Under the pieces are notes generated by a model. The model saw nothing but the letters and a program-made list of their open reading frames with translations. It was not told the DNA's origin and did no database searches. DNA of 64,000 nucleotides from Phymorhynchus buccinoides (Eukaryota > Mollusca > Gastropoda > Neogastropoda > Raphitomidae), in contig CM065682.1 of NCBI GenBank assembly GCA_017654935.2, positions 78,680,078-78,744,077 of the forward strand, in the 5' to 3' direction. Both the position numbers and the translations under genes were made by a program. This document shows, in pieces, positions 48,842 through 60,418 of this stretch (positions are counted from its first letter, which is position 1; the number at the start of each line of letters is the position of its first letter).

Positions 48842-50285
48842 TTAAATTGTTGTCCCTGCTTCCAAACAGAAGGTAGAAACATTAGTTTGAACATCTTGTG
48901 GTAACAGTCTAATCGTTTGAGCTCTAGGTTCAATGTACAACGGGCATTCTAAAAGAAAATGAGACACACTCTCCACTGCAGAACCACAAGTACAAGATGA
49001 ATCATCAGATATGATTCGTTTAAAAAGGTCATGCTTAAGATCGCTCATTTGTAATCAGAGCTTGCAAAAAACTATATCATATTACACAGGAACTTCACTG
49101 TCTGTTCGTTTTAGAAGACGTTTAAAGCGACTTAAGGAATGCCATTGTTTTACTTTTTCTGGTAAATCGTTCCACAGAGCTGTTGTTGATGGAACAAATG
49201 ACGATTGATAAAGTGCAGTTCTGCAGTAACGAATCTGTCTTTCTAAAGGATTTTGGTGATGGCATGGATTAACATTAGACACTAGGTGAGGTAAACGATT
49301 AGTAAGGTAAAGTGGAACAGTTCCGTTTACGATTTTAAAGTACATGATTAGTTTGTGTCGACGACGGCATTCTTTTAATGATATAAAGCCAGATTTAGAA
49401 TTAAGTTTTTGGTGATTTGTACCACGCACTGTTCCAGTTATTGTTATGATGGCATATAAGTGAAGATCTTCTAAGTCTTGTGCTAATTTATCTGTACAAT
49501 TGTCCCATATACTATCTGAAAAATCGAGGTGAGGCATAATAAATGACTTATACATTGTTTCAAGAGATCTACGACTGAGTCGGTACTTGAAGGACCGAAG
49601 ACAAGCAACTAAAACTCTACATTTCGATATAACTGCTCTAATGTGATAGTTCCATTTACAATTATTCTGGATAATTACGCCAAGATGTTTATGTCTATCA
49701 GTTTCTTGTAAAATGGTTTCTTCAAATGTAAGTGGAAGTACATGAGTCACAGTTTGGTTGGATATTGTTATAAGTTCTGTTTTCGATTGATTAAACTTAA
49801 CTTTCCATTTTTTAGGCCCATTCAGAAATTTTATGAAGATCAGAATTCAGAATAGATATTCGAATTTGAGTATTTTCTATCCCTAAGTACATTCTTGTAT
49901 CATCTGCAAATAGCTTCACTAATGATTCTATGTGAATCACTATGACATTTATGTCAATCAAGAACAATAATAGTCAAATTACTGAACCCTGGGGTCACCT
50001 GCTGAGATGGGAAAATAACATAATTTACTACCTTTAAGTACAACAACTTGGCTACAGTCCTTCAAGTAATCTGCAAACCTTCCCAACAGTTGTCCCCGGA
50101 AGTCTACAAAGAAGTCCCTTATGCCAAGCTTTATCAAATTCTTTGGATAAGTCAAAAACTAGTACCTGAGCAGTTGTTTTGTTTTCCAGAAACTTACAAA
50201 AATCATCATAGATAACAAAAAACTGAGAAACAGTTGAATCGTTTGGAACAAAACCAGTTTGAGCACTGTACTTCAATGCTGTCAC
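48842..50285 (-). mobile_element. LINE RT fragment with intact FADD
   Basis: The minus strand begins QTGFVPNDSTVSQFF and VLVFDLSKEFDKAWHKGLL at 50,285-50,060. The palm block KLFADDTRMYLG follows at about 49,880-49,917. A 222-codon frame (49,082-49,750) then carries DRHKHLGVIIQNNCKWNYHI and RTALYQSSFVPSTTALWNDL. A C-terminal finger reads CTCGSAVESVSHFLLECPLY at about 48,950-49,000. Frameshifts and stops near 49,050, 49,760 and 50,040 inactivate it. The endonuclease and ORF1 are missing: the 5' side is replaced abruptly at 50,282 by another LINE. Confidence 0.85.
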
Positions 50286-50870
50286 AGCGGTTCAGGGAGA
50301 CTTTCAAGGCGTCTTTGTAGCGCTTTTGCTTTACCACCATGGGAGTGCCTGCCTTCTAGCAGTTCGCCGTAAAAGTGCCTCATTGGAAGACGGTTGTCTT
50401 CCATTCTGCAGACATGGGCTGCCAACCTTAGCTGACAGCGAATCAGCACGGCATGGATGCTCTCCATCTGAGCCCTCTGGAGCACCTCTGTGTCAGGAAC
50501 TTTATCCTGCCATCTGATGTGCAGCAGATTTCTGAGGCACCTCATGTGGCAGGAGTTCAGCTGGTTGGCATGACGGCTGTAAACTGTCCAAGTTTTGCAG
50601 GCATATAGTAGAGAAGGCAACACGACAGCTCGATAGACTTTAAGCTTGGTCTGCAGGCTGATTCCTCTTCTCTCCCACACTTTGTCTCGCAGTCTGCCAA
50701 AAGCTGCACTTACCCTCGCAATCGTGGAGAAACTTCTTCATCAACATTAATTTGCAGATCTGGAGAGTGTGCTGCCAAGGTAGACAAACTTATCTGCCAC
50801 TGCTAACCTGTGGCCATTGACGTAGATGTCTGGCTGTGTGTAGGGGGTTGAGGGAGCTTGTTACAATTGA
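50282..50870 (-). mobile_element. Second LINE fragment, post-RT region
   Basis: The minus strand reads DIYVNGHRLAVADKFVYLGS near 50,820. A 132-codon frame at 50,282-50,680 follows, with LQTKLKVYRAVVLPSLLYAC, IRWQDKVPDTEVLQRAQMES and LRLAAHVCRMEDNRLPMRHF. This is a highly recognisable post-RT segment of a widespread LINE group. The frame ends with TGA exactly where the other LINE begins. Confidence 0.8.
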
Positions 50871-50949
50871 TGCATGACTTCACTCTTGTTGGTGCTGATT
50901 CTAAGGATCAGGATGGTATTGATATAGGTTTGTGTTCTAGCTGATTGTT

Positions 50950-51985
50950 AAATTTACAAAGGCTAGTTAATTAACAGTCAGTTAAGTGCAACCACTGATT
51001 AACTTCTCGTCGCATTCATGAACGACTAACCAAGCCTCGTCAGAAAAGAAACGGTTATTTTTAGAAACACTGGATATTCCCGATATATTCGCTTTTCTGC
51101 GCATGCGTCAGTACTGCAACTGAAGTGGTGACAGTGCGGACAGCAATATATTTCAATTCAAAGTAGCGTTAGACTTGTTGAACAGTTGATTGCTAATACT
51201 GCATGGTCGACACTTTATGTAAAGCTGTGTTCCTGGCACAGAGAGGTAAGCATAGAGAAAGACGAGAGAAAAAGAGTAGGCCTAAGCCCAGTCAATTATA
51301 AGTTAAAGTTGGCCTAGCGATGGGGGAAAATCGACACATTGCATGTTTGGACTCAAGTTGTGTAGATTTCTTGTCACCTTGACTGAATCCCGCAGATATA
51401 AACATAAGTGTTAAACATATGTAGATCTACACTATAATCTGATCTAAACGATGCAGAAACGTTGTAGTCTATGTCTAAAGCAACCGTGTGTTGTTGCAGT
51501 AGGTTGTAGAAGTATGTGGGCTTAGACTGACTCTACCTCATACAGTTTGACTAGGCCTAGTGTGCATTTAAGTGTGTGTTTCACAGTATGTGTGTGTCTG
51601 TGTCTGTGTGTACTGACTTATGATCAATTATATGATCGTGGGCCCCAAAGAGAAGAAGAAGAAAGAAGAAGATTTGCCTTTTTCTAACCAGCCAAGGGTC
51701 GAAAGCTGGTTAATGTTTTTAGAATAATCTGTTCGTTCCTGGCTGCGTGTGTGACTATCTAGTCTTTGCTACCAAGATAACGTTTGAACGGATCTAGGAG
51801 AATCAAAACTTTGCATATGGATAGGTAGGTAGGATATCTAGGCCAAGTTTGAAGATGAAGGTCGTTGGTCAAACAACAACATACAGTATTTATACGGCAC
51901 TGAATCTTAATATAAATCAAATCGAAGAGCACACACACGTTAGCATTCATAGTGGTGTAGAAGAAGGACGGGCTGCGTCAACTTG
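50950..51985. other. Spacer, no confident gene
   Basis: A possible plus-strand donor (cagag|gtaagc) is at about 51,245, but no coding exon could be supported. A GAAGAAG-rich tract is near 51,650. No domain-bearing frame was seen. Confidence 0.45.
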
Positions 51986-51989
51986 CCAC

Positions 51990-52100
51990 GGCAAACATTA
52001 CACTGCATCAAACATTGCGCCTCATCAAACATTGCGCCACATCATGCATTGCACAGTGTCAAACATTGCGCAGCGTCAAACAACGCGCAGCGTCAAACAT
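51990..52100. repeat. Minisatellite, about six 17-18 bp units
   Basis: Units resemble catcaaacattgcgcct, catcaaacattgcgcca and gtcaaacattgcgcagc, in direct tandem with point changes. Confidence 0.85.
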
Positions 52101-52241
52101 AATTTTGTTTTCTAAATTTGCCTTTAAGATATCCAAGGTTATTATATTCCATATGCTAAAAGTTTACTATGCATATATTTGACTTAATTGACTTTTTTTG
52201 GATTATTAAGTTTTATCATATTTTCAATGCTTTTTTGAAAG

Positions 52242-52385
52242 ATGGATTTGCCTGCTGGTGCAAATTGGTGCTCCATCAAGCCAGCTGTGGATATAGACAC
52301 TGAAGAGCTTTTGGGACAGCTATTGGAGAAATCATTGGTTCAACCATATACCGAGTGGAGACAGCAGCGGTTGATCCTCCATTAA
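52242..52385 (+). CDS. Short open frame, 47 codons, unrecognised
   Basis: ATG at 52,242 directly follows an acceptor-like cttttttgaaag. The frame encodes MDLPAGANWCSIKPAVDIDT followed by a Glu/Leu-rich, amphipathic stretch (EELLGQLLEKSL) and ends at TAA. Composition is more protein-like than nearby noise, but no family was recognised. It could be one exon, a small peptide or chance. Confidence 0.2.
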   Translation: MDLPAGANWCSIKPAVDIDTEELLGQLLEKSLVQPYTEWRQQRLILH

Positions 52386-52389
52386 GTCA

Positions 52390-53270
52390 CAGTGCTCAGC
52401 TCAATGTCACTGGAATGTCCCAGCAACATATAATAGCAAAGGCAACTGTACAGCACCAAGCACATTATTCCACCAGTACAAAGTACTATAAAAACAGGAA
52501 ACAGTAAACTAAAGTTTCTTAAGTCAAAGTTCTTGAATTGAATTGAATTGAATTGAAAAACCTGTATTAAAAAAACAATTCTTACACAATGCCCAACCCC
52601 ACCCCACACCCAGCCCCCCCAAAGGAAACAAAAGTACTATAAAATCAATATTTGTAGTTATGCACACCACCACCACCACCATTATGAAAAAAGGCTTATA
52701 TCAATCAGACAAAAAACATAACTATGTTCCACTGTTATTTAGCTCACATGGGCATTTTTACATGCACTTTTACATGCAATTTCTTGCTTAATTTGATTGT
52801 TTTGGCCATGCTATAGGTGTGTTACATGTCATTTATTAACCATTGTACACAAATATATTATGTCAATACATTTGTTGTCATTTTGTGTTTCTGTCTTGAT
52901 CACTGATTACTAAGAGTAGCAGAGTTAATTAATACAAAACACTATTGCACACAGTGACAAACCATTCTCCACAACAATTCCATACAACTTACATGACTGA
53001 CTGTGTGAATGTGTATGCAGTCAGTGAGTGTGTCAATGTGTTTGTGATTTCATCATACGGTATCTGGTTTATCTAGGATACAGATGGTGGGAAGTGGTGA
53101 ATTGTGTCAATGCCATTAATATATATACCTTGATGCCAGTCCACTTTCTAAAGGCATCAATGAAATGAAGATCATGTTGGCATCACAAATCATGTACAGC
53201 ATTATATTGTTCTCCAAATGCTTATATGTAATCAAATACACATGGTCCTACATTTACGCGTCCGCTTATT
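52390..53270. other. Spacer, no gene seen
   Basis: AT-rich sequence with a C-rich patch at 52,590-52,620. No recognisable coding or repeat body besides the pentanucleotide. Confidence 0.5.
52533..52556. repeat. (TTGAA)n pentanucleotide
   Basis: About five units of ttgaa. Together with the complementary (attca)n at 60,830-60,853 it resembles the tail of a retroposon family; here the orientation is reversed. Confidence 0.8.
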
Positions 53271-53272
53271 TT

Positions 53273-53436
<164 letters not shown>

Positions 53437-53520
53437 ACCACTACTTATTAACAAGACCAGGTTTTGTCTATTCTAAAAGAGAATAACACTAGCTACGTTG
53501 TTGTACTACCACTCTCTTAA

Positions 53521-53740
53521 GCCGGCGCCACACGGCGTGTAAGATCGTATGGGGGATGCGACGCGATTGTCTCACGTGTGTCATGATTCATGTGAAATAC
53601 TTCCATCTAAAAATAATTCTGCCATTTTCGCCGCTCGCTATACTCAAGTAGACCCAATACATGAATTTCACGAGAATCATGACTCACGTCGTCAAAATCT
53701 CATCGCATTCAGATGCGACTCTTATGTCGTGTGGCTGGCC
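53521..53740. repeat. 220-bp imperfect inverted-repeat element
   Basis: The left end (gcgccacacggcg) and the complement of the right end (cagccacacgacat) match. Further in, both arms carry gtcatgattc followed by gtgaaat. Arms are about 80 bases with mismatches. The motif order suggests a relative of the fold-back at 61,392-61,546. Confidence 0.65.
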
Positions 53741-53898
53741 CTTTGGAGTTCCTGGTAGTCAGTGTCAAAGACTGGTGGCTGCAGTGTCGCTCACTGAGCT
53801 CGTCACCTACATCTATATCTAGTTGACTGTTGGCTGATTTATCTCTGACGGGTAGAGAGCAAAGGCAGGGGTTTTATATTGATTGCAAAGAATTGACT

Positions 53899-53901
<3 letters not shown>

Positions 53902-53959
<58 letters not shown>

Positions 53960-53971
53960 GACTGTAAAGAG

Positions 53972-54032
<61 letters not shown>
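53902..54032. repeat. (GA)n and (GT)n microsatellites
   Basis: GA tract at about 53,902-53,955 followed by GT at about 53,974-54,030. Confidence 0.95.
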
Positions 54033-54179
54033 GTGAATGTGTGCATACTGTTTGTATTTGTGTTGTTTTTATTTGTGGATCTGTGCTAGTGCACACGCAG
54101 GGAAGCCTATGTTGTACAAGTGTGCGTCTGCGTGTTTGTTAGTGTGTACGTGTGTGTGTGAATGTGCGCACGCGTTTGT

Positions 54180-54187
54180 GTGTGTGC

Positions 54188-54262
<75 letters not shown>

Positions 54263-54265
54263 TGT

Positions 54266-54300
<35 letters not shown>
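54180..54300. repeat. (GT)n microsatellite
   Basis: GT tract preceded by a short (TA)n. It continues loosely on either side (54,120-54,420). Confidence 0.94.
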
Positions 54301-54519
54301 TACGTGCATGTCTAAAACCGTATAAACGGGCTTACATACACATACATACATATGAGAGGGCACTGTTTCTATCAATGTGCGTTTGTTTTGTTACTGAGTG
54401 CGTGTGTATGCGAGAGCATGAATGAGCTTAATCAAGAGAGAGGGTGAGAGAGACTTACACACACGCACGCACGCACACACACATGTATGCACACACACAC
54501 ACATGCACATACGTATACG

Positions 54520-55370
54520 CATTCACGCATATAGAGAGAATGAAATATAAGAAAATATGTATTACCATTATTGCTACGAGCAGGCCTTCGAAGTTCCAGA
54601 GAATAATTTATTGGACCAGTACTAGTCGCTTAAAATCAAAACTCGTTGCATCGAAATAACAACCAGATGACAAACCACATCAATGCGTCTACAATACACA
54701 TATGCTACAAGATATGATGTAGCAATAATTATAGACGGTAATACAGCGTGACGGTACAAAGGAAACCAACTCTGAAGAAGAATGCGGATTTGCGCTCCAG
54801 ACGTAGGCCTGACTAGAATATGCTCAGAAGTCAAACTTATTAGCTGTAATTATTTACTGGTTGGACCCATCCTTCCGTAATAGTTAGGTGGTGGACAGCA
54901 AAACGATTTTGCTAAAATTAATGTAATGAATCTACAGTCGTCAATGTCATATTTTATGTAAGCTTTCAAAGGTTTGAATTTGGGAAATTTGGACATACTC
55001 CAAAGACAAGCACGTCTCGTAGTGTTCAACTTTGAATATCTTATAGCTTGAATGCTTCCCATGTGTGTTTATCTGTTGATGTGATTTCTTTGCATGTGCA
55101 TTCTGTTAGATAATACAAGCGATGTAACACATATTGGACGTGGTATGAGTGAGCCCTGAACACTGATGCCAAACGACATCAAAACATTAACTCATTAACT
55201 CACTTCAAACCCATTCGGATTATTATTAGTTCTGCCGAGGACACACAGACAACGGCAGGTGCTTAACCTTCCTGAAAAGGGTAAAAGGGGCTTTATGCTG
55301 AACATTATCCGCCCCTGACTCGTGACACTGACTTACATGCGCCACGTATATAACATTATCGCCCTTGCCC
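54520..55370. other. Spacer, no gene recognised
   Basis: A minus-strand frame at 54,850-55,062 (70 codons) has mixed composition but no recognised domain, and I do not call it. CA-rich patch at 54,460-54,510 just before. Confidence 0.45.
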
Positions 55371-55375
55371 GTCGC

Positions 55376-55620
55376 GAGGAAGCAGTGGCGCAGTGGCAGT
55401 GTCTCGGACTAGTGACTGGGAGGTCTCTTGTTCGAATCCCATCAGGAGTGAGAGGTGTGTTGTTTTTTGTTTCGTTCCTGGACTGACTCCTACCCAGAGT
55501 GAGTGTGATATGGGCTCAGTGGGTAGACTGAAACCACGTAAAACAAAGACTGAAACCACACATTCGAGTTTTATCCACATGACGGATGCGCTTCCCATCA
55601 TGTTTATCATTATAATCACT
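55376..55620 (+). mobile_element. tRNA-derived SINE
   Basis: A polymerase III promoter is visible: box A tggcgcagtgg at 55,386-55,396 matches TRGCNNAGYNGG, and box B tgttcgaatcc at 55,429-55,439 matches GGTTCGANTCC except the first base. The 43-base spacing is that of a tRNA. The surrounding sequence does not fold as a complete tRNA and continues into an unrelated body. It is therefore a SINE head rather than a tRNA gene. The 3' end is uncertain. Confidence 0.7.
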
Positions 55621-55639
55621 CCACCCGACCCCCCTCATC

Positions 55640-56735
55640 TCCATCAATCATGAAAAAGACATATGTATCAAATTCTGTGACCTTTCATGTGGCGTTCATG
55701 GTGAACTCAGTTTCTAATTCCAATGCGGTTCATGTCCTTGGTACGTTCGGGTCAAAGTCACGGGGATGGGGATGTTCTGGGGAGCTGTAGACGGAAGGAC
55801 GTGATGGTTCCCCTGGAGGAGGACCTTACTCACTCACACTGGCTCCGCGACTAAGACATTATTGTCGATAGTAGGGGGCTCAGTAGATGGTGTCGTGGGC
55901 TATATTAGATCAGAGCAGGCTGCGCTGAATTCCACTGAGGTGACTCAGCAGTGGATGGATTCAACGATCCACGCACACACCTCAGAACACAATAAACCAA
56001 TTTTTAAAATGAGATGTTCAGGGTTTAATGCCGTAAACAGCAAAATATATACCCGCAACACACAACAATGATTCCACTCGGCGGGACACCATAAATCCTG
56101 AACTCACTTGGAGTGCCAATACTAGAAAATTCCTTCACAGCGAAACACTAACTCCAGACCTCACTCAAAATGCACAGAAAGCATCCTCAAAATATTACTC
56201 AACACTACTCTTTCGCGTGCCGAAAGAGGTCTTAAAATGACTTTCACTTTGCCTGTGAGGGCTGAATAATATCCACTTCGATGGTGGCAAAAAAAATAAT
56301 ACTATGACCACCCAAAGCTCGGCAATTTATTGGTACCTGGGTTTACAGGTGAGACGGACTCTAGAAATCAGAGTCTAATAGCAGCTCATGATTTGAGTTT
56401 CTTGAACAATGTTCCAAGTTCCTTCACTCTAATCAATAATTAAATTAATTAAATTTAAGCCTGAAAAGAAAACAGCAAACAACTATAACGAAAACTAATA
56501 CATATTTAAAGCATAAAGGCCAGGCATTTCAGGTTTGTTTGGCTCATGCAATAATTATTAATACTGTTAGTTTTCTTTGTTTGGATGAAATTTGAAATTT
56601 TGGATTCCAGGGCACTGCACTGTCGTTTTTGGAGTCCTATGTGAACGGAAGACGACATTATTTTTATTTTTGTTGAGACGACATATTGTTTATGATATTC
56701 CTTTGCTAACTTCTATTCAGTGTTGTGTCCAATAT
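55640..56735. other. Spacer, no gene seen
   Basis: No coding or known repeat signal. A run of short ORFs lacks domain character. Confidence 0.5.
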
Positions 56736-56885
56736 GTTAAACAGTGGACCCTTCAGAATAAGCTACAGCTAAACGAAGATAAAACCGAAACTTTACTGAT
56801 TGATCCCTCTTCCAATTCCCCTGCATTTCCCTGAATCCCACCCTTCCTCTATGATTGTTGGTGAGTGTGACGTAAGTGTCCCGCG
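56736..56885 (+). mobile_element. L2-like LINE fragment
   Basis: The fragment reads VKQWTLQNKLQLNEDKTETL, then LIDPSSNS, and after a frame change MIVGECDVSVPRDP. The QNKLQLNEDKTE block lies just after the RT palm of L2-type LINEs. It breaks off near 56,885, before the block that begins the fragment at 20,740. Confidence 0.7.
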
Positions 56886-56889
56886 CGAC

Positions 56890-57600
56890 CCACTTTCTTT
56901 ATTTCTTATCTACACCCCCCCCCCCCCCTTCTCCCCTCCCCCCCCTCGCCTTTTCATTTCTCTGTCCAGCCGCCACGTTAATTGCCCCGCTGCTTCAAAC
57001 GAACGCCGCGGAAGGGCGTTATCTCTTTCTACCCGGTCAGCACGTACCACCTACCGAGGTTATCTCCCTTCACCCCCCCCCCCCTCTTTTCTACCGTCTC
57101 ATCACAAGAAAGTGACAACCGAGGTTATCTCCCTTTGAACACGGTTTTTCCTTTTCAATCACAAGGTTAGGAATGTCAGGAATGTGATAAGGATGGAATA
57201 GGCGCGTGATTGTTCGGTACATTTAGAACAGCAATCTTGTGACGTATGGACTGTAATACACCAATAGCAGGCTTTCATTGTTTGAAAGTGAAGGCTATAA
57301 TTGGAGTGGTGAGAAAAAGTTGTCACACAAGATGCTGAAACGTAGCTAGAGCAACACTCCCAACCAGTCATCATAAGCCCACTAGTAAGTATTATTGATG
57401 GCAGGTGATTGAGATCTTGTGTGTTTGACTCTAGTTTTGATCTAGATCCTATGTTCAATGATGAATAAGGAGTAGATAGATATGTTATAGAAAAGAAGTG
57501 GTAAACATTCTATTCTATTTATGTGCACTGATTATTTGTGTGTGTGTGTTTTTGACTTGAACACTTTTGGTACCAGAACCGGAGTTTATGCCTACTAACC
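56890..57600. other. Spacer with poly(C) tracts, no gene seen
   Basis: C-rich runs at about 56,915-56,945 and 57,070-57,085. The phrase accgaggttatctccctt occurs twice (about 57,053 and 57,118), a small local repeat. Confidence 0.5.
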
Positions 57601-57607
57601 CTTTTGT

Positions 57608-57683
57608 CTATTTTTAGTAGGAAACCTATGGGCCGCAATCTTGCACTATTTTTAGTAGGAAACCTATGGGCCGCAATCTTGCA
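57608..57683. repeat. Perfect 38-bp tandem duplication
   Basis: 57,608-57,645 and 57,646-57,683 are identical, starting ctatttttagtagg and ending caatcttgca. A recent slippage or duplication event, or an assembly duplication. Confidence 0.92.
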
Positions 57684-57929
57684 CTTTATGATACCATTCC
57701 TTTCCAGGTGTTGGATGGAGAGTGATGTTGTCTTGATCACCTTTTATGTTTTACTGATCTCAGTTTGTTAACTGAAATTCAGTTTATTTATTAACTACAT
57801 GTAGTGCTATTGTACAAGGGAAGCCTTCAAGCCGGTTGGGATTCACTAATTCCCTGCCGACTGAAGCCCCTTGTCTCTAAGCCATAGAGATCTACATCCA
57901 CCTTCTCCTGTGATTATCAGCAGGGCATC

Positions 57930-58476
57930 GTGGGCCGGATGATTATCCCGGACTCCACCAAGCACCAAGACGGGTCCGTCGCCAAGACAACCTGCACCCA
58001 GAATCCGCGAGGAGACCACGCCTGAACCGTGCCATCCCGCGAAGCCGTAATAGGAACGACTGGGAGCTACTCTCACCTGACGAGCAAGCCCAGAACTTCA
58101 AACAGCTAAGTCTACCTGACTGCGCCAATCATTTGAACTTTCCTACGGACACCGATGATAATTAGTAACCCTTCCGGCATGGGGCGAACCTTATAGAAAG
58201 ACAAAAGTCTTGTGAATCCTTTCGGATTTCATTGTGTTTTATCCATATTTTGTTTTGGCGCCATTGAGCTGCTTTATTATTATTGTTGCATAATCTTATG
58301 CAGATTTTGGGAGTAAATAAAATACAAGTGTCAAATAATCCTGAACCCTTTGGTCAGACTGATGAGAGTGGGAGTCTTGTAAATTTCATGTAAAACCCTA
58401 CTTCTCTCTGTCTGCCATTTAGAGCAATTCAACCACTTGTATTTCTTACAACCATCTGACGAGCCAGAACCCGGGC
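57930..58476 (+). mobile_element. Possible LTR-retroelement remnant
   Basis: A basic plus-strand frame of about 70 codons (RPRLNRAIPRSRNRNDWELL, ending TDTDDN before a TAG at about 58,161) resembles a pol tail. Downstream lies aataaa at about 58,316, and an end TTCTTACA at 58,443-58,450 identical to the end of the gypsy LTR at 45.6 kb. It is followed by gccagaacccgggc, which looks like a primer-binding site. The LTR start is unresolved. Weak evidence overall. Confidence 0.3.
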
Positions 58477-58779
58477 ACAAATATAAATTTATTAGATGAA
58501 AAGGGGCCGGGAAAGTTGCTCATCTCCCATACCCTAGAGAAGTGGGCTAAAGGCAAATTATCTAAAGTCTTCCCTAGAGACTTAGCCTTTTAACCCATTA
58601 CCTCGTCACAGTGAGAATGTCATTGCCTTGTCCGATTCTGCTCGTAATAATAATTATAGGTATTGTGTTCAACAAGTCTTTGTCAATGAGTGCTCAGGTA
58701 AACAAAATCTGTCAGACTGGATACCTTGAACTTAGGATAATCAGCTCTAGGTCTTTGGAGAAAGAGCGCAACAAATATC

Positions 58780-58814
<35 letters not shown>

Positions 58815-58847
58815 GTAGTAGTAGTAGTAGTAGTAGTATCATTATTA

Positions 58848-58878
<31 letters not shown>

Positions 58879-58880
58879 GG
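58780..58880. repeat. (ATT)n/(AGT)n trinucleotide repeat
   Basis: ATT units with a central AGT block at about 58,814-58,838. Confidence 0.94.
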
Positions 58881-59079
58881 TATGGTGCATCCAGTTAATT
58901 AGGAAAATAACCTTTTTGCTATTATTATTATTAATATTATTTTTTACATATTTACACCAATATGGAAGCGCACATGTACCACCACCACGTGACTTCGAAA
59001 TAGAAAGTGCCTTCGTGAAATTCTACAAAATCTATCAGCTTAATAAGATAAAGAACCTTTTTTAATTTCCATGCCCGTA

Positions 59080-59204
59080 AATCTTTTTTCCATTCATTTA
59101 TTCAATCCATGGGCTATGCATCAACGCTTTGGGATTTAGCCAGTCAGAATTTGTTCAAACCATTAATTAATGTATATAAACGTGCGACAGATCAAGTCTT
59201 ATCT
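59080..59204 (+). mobile_element. LINE relic that hosts a later insertion
   Basis: The plus strand reads FHSFIQSMGYASTLWDLASQ then NLFKPLINVYKRATDQVLS, a post-RT block like the one in the 29-32 kb element (IQSLVDYASTHWDCAS). It is interrupted at 59,204 by another retroposon. Confidence 0.65.
59194..59204. repeat. Target-site duplication, left copy (aagtcttatct)
   Basis: Eleven bases identical to 59,986-59,996. Confidence 0.88.
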
Positions 59205-59985
59205 AGCTGTCTGAGATGGAGGGGGTGGAGTGTACATCAGGTACAAAGATGAAGAAACACACCTCAAAATAGCAACTGGAAAATACTCCACAAATTTCAA
59301 AGCGGAAACCGAAGCACTCAGAGCAGCAGCAACAGAAATCAGAGCCAACCTGCCACGAACCAAACCCAAAGTGGTCCTCTTCACAGACGCTCTTTCAGTC
59401 CTGAGTGCACTTCGCAACCCCCGTCAGAAAGATCTAAACGAGTTGTCGACAGCACTGATGGACCTCTCTGCACAAACACATTTGGTCCTGCAGTGGGTCC
59501 CAGCACACTGTGGGATCCATGGCAATGAGCAGGTGGATAGGCTGGCAAAGGAGGGAGTGCAGCTGGAACAAGAGGACAGACAGGTCTCCTATTCCGAAGA
59601 AAAGACTGTCATCAAAGCCCTGTCCCATAAGAAATGGAAACAGCGCCATCCAAAATTTAACCCGGTTGATCCCTACCACAAGCTCAGCAGAACGGACCAG
59701 GTCATACTAATGAGGCTGAGAACAGGGCACAACAGACTTCGTACCCACCTTTTCAGCAAATTTAGAATCGGAGAGACCGAAGCATGCCCATGCGGAGCAG
59801 ACCTCATGAATGTAGAGCATGTTCTTCAACATTGCCCACTCCACAATGTCCCCAGAGAAGAAATTTGGCCAGACCCAACACCACTGAGGGAAAAGCTGCA
59901 CGGAAACCTGACTGATCTCCAGGCGACTGCTGCATTAGTGCAGACTGCTGGCATCTCCATCTGATGTGATCGACGAAGAAGAAGA
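59205..59985 (+). mobile_element. 5'-truncated LINE: RNase H domain and C-terminal finger
   Basis: A 781-bp insertion bounded by an 11-bp target-site duplication. It starts inside RNase H: a TGA, then DGGGGVYIRYKDE, then KAETEALRAAA, LFTDALSVLSAL and WVPAHCGIHGNEQVDRLAKE, which together show the acidic catalytic positions. It continues through ILMRLRTGHNRLRTHLF and a finger CPCGADLMNVEHVLQHCPLH to a stop at about 59,964. A (GAA)n-like tail follows (gacgaagaagaagaa). The long open frame (59,230-59,964) and exact duplication indicate recent, classic 5'-truncated retrotransposition. The family is I/Nimb-type or a related RNase H-bearing LINE, different from the copy at 39-43 kb. Confidence 0.88.
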
Positions 59986-59996
59986 AAGTCTTATCT
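59986..59996. repeat. Target-site duplication, right copy
   Basis: Matches 59,194-59,204 exactly and directly follows the GAA tail. Confidence 0.88.
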
Positions 59997-60295
59997 ATTC
60001 TGGCGGCTGGCTCTGAAACAGTCTGCCGGAATCTCTAAAAATGAGCCAAATGTTAACATATTTAAAACATTGTATTATGATTTTTTTTAATGAATAACTC
60101 AAACATCTCACTGTTTTCTCCTGAAATGTTTTGATGAACGCTTATAATATGATTCTCTTGAACTTTCCAAGCATCCATGCATGCGTAGCATCAGTGACTG
60201 TTTGTAATGATGTTCAAATCAGAAACACTAATGACATGTTCTGCTTTTTGTAAGCTTATTTTCTACATACATGTATAACCTTCTATGCTTTTTTG

Positions 60296-60418
60296 GTGTG
60301 TGTGTGTGTGTGTGCGTGTGTGTGTGCGTGTGTGCGTGTGCGTGTGCGTGTGCGTGCGTGTGCGTGTGTGCGTGTGCGTGTGCGTGTGTGTGGTGTGTGT
60401 GTGTGTGTGTGTGTGTGT
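60296..60418. repeat. (GT)n/(GTGC)n microsatellite
   Basis: GT tract with regular GC substitutions in the middle. Confidence 0.94.

Noticed and set aside
51990..52100. CRISPR-like array
   Set aside because: Units of 17-18 bp are contiguous with no spacers, and the context is eukaryotic; this is a minisatellite.
54850..55062. 70-codon minus-strand frame with mixed composition
   Set aside because: No domain, no convincing splice sites, no repeat similarity; left unannotated.
55373..55450. tRNA gene
   Set aside because: Box A and B are present but the acceptor and anticodon stems do not pair convincingly and the sequence continues into a SINE body.
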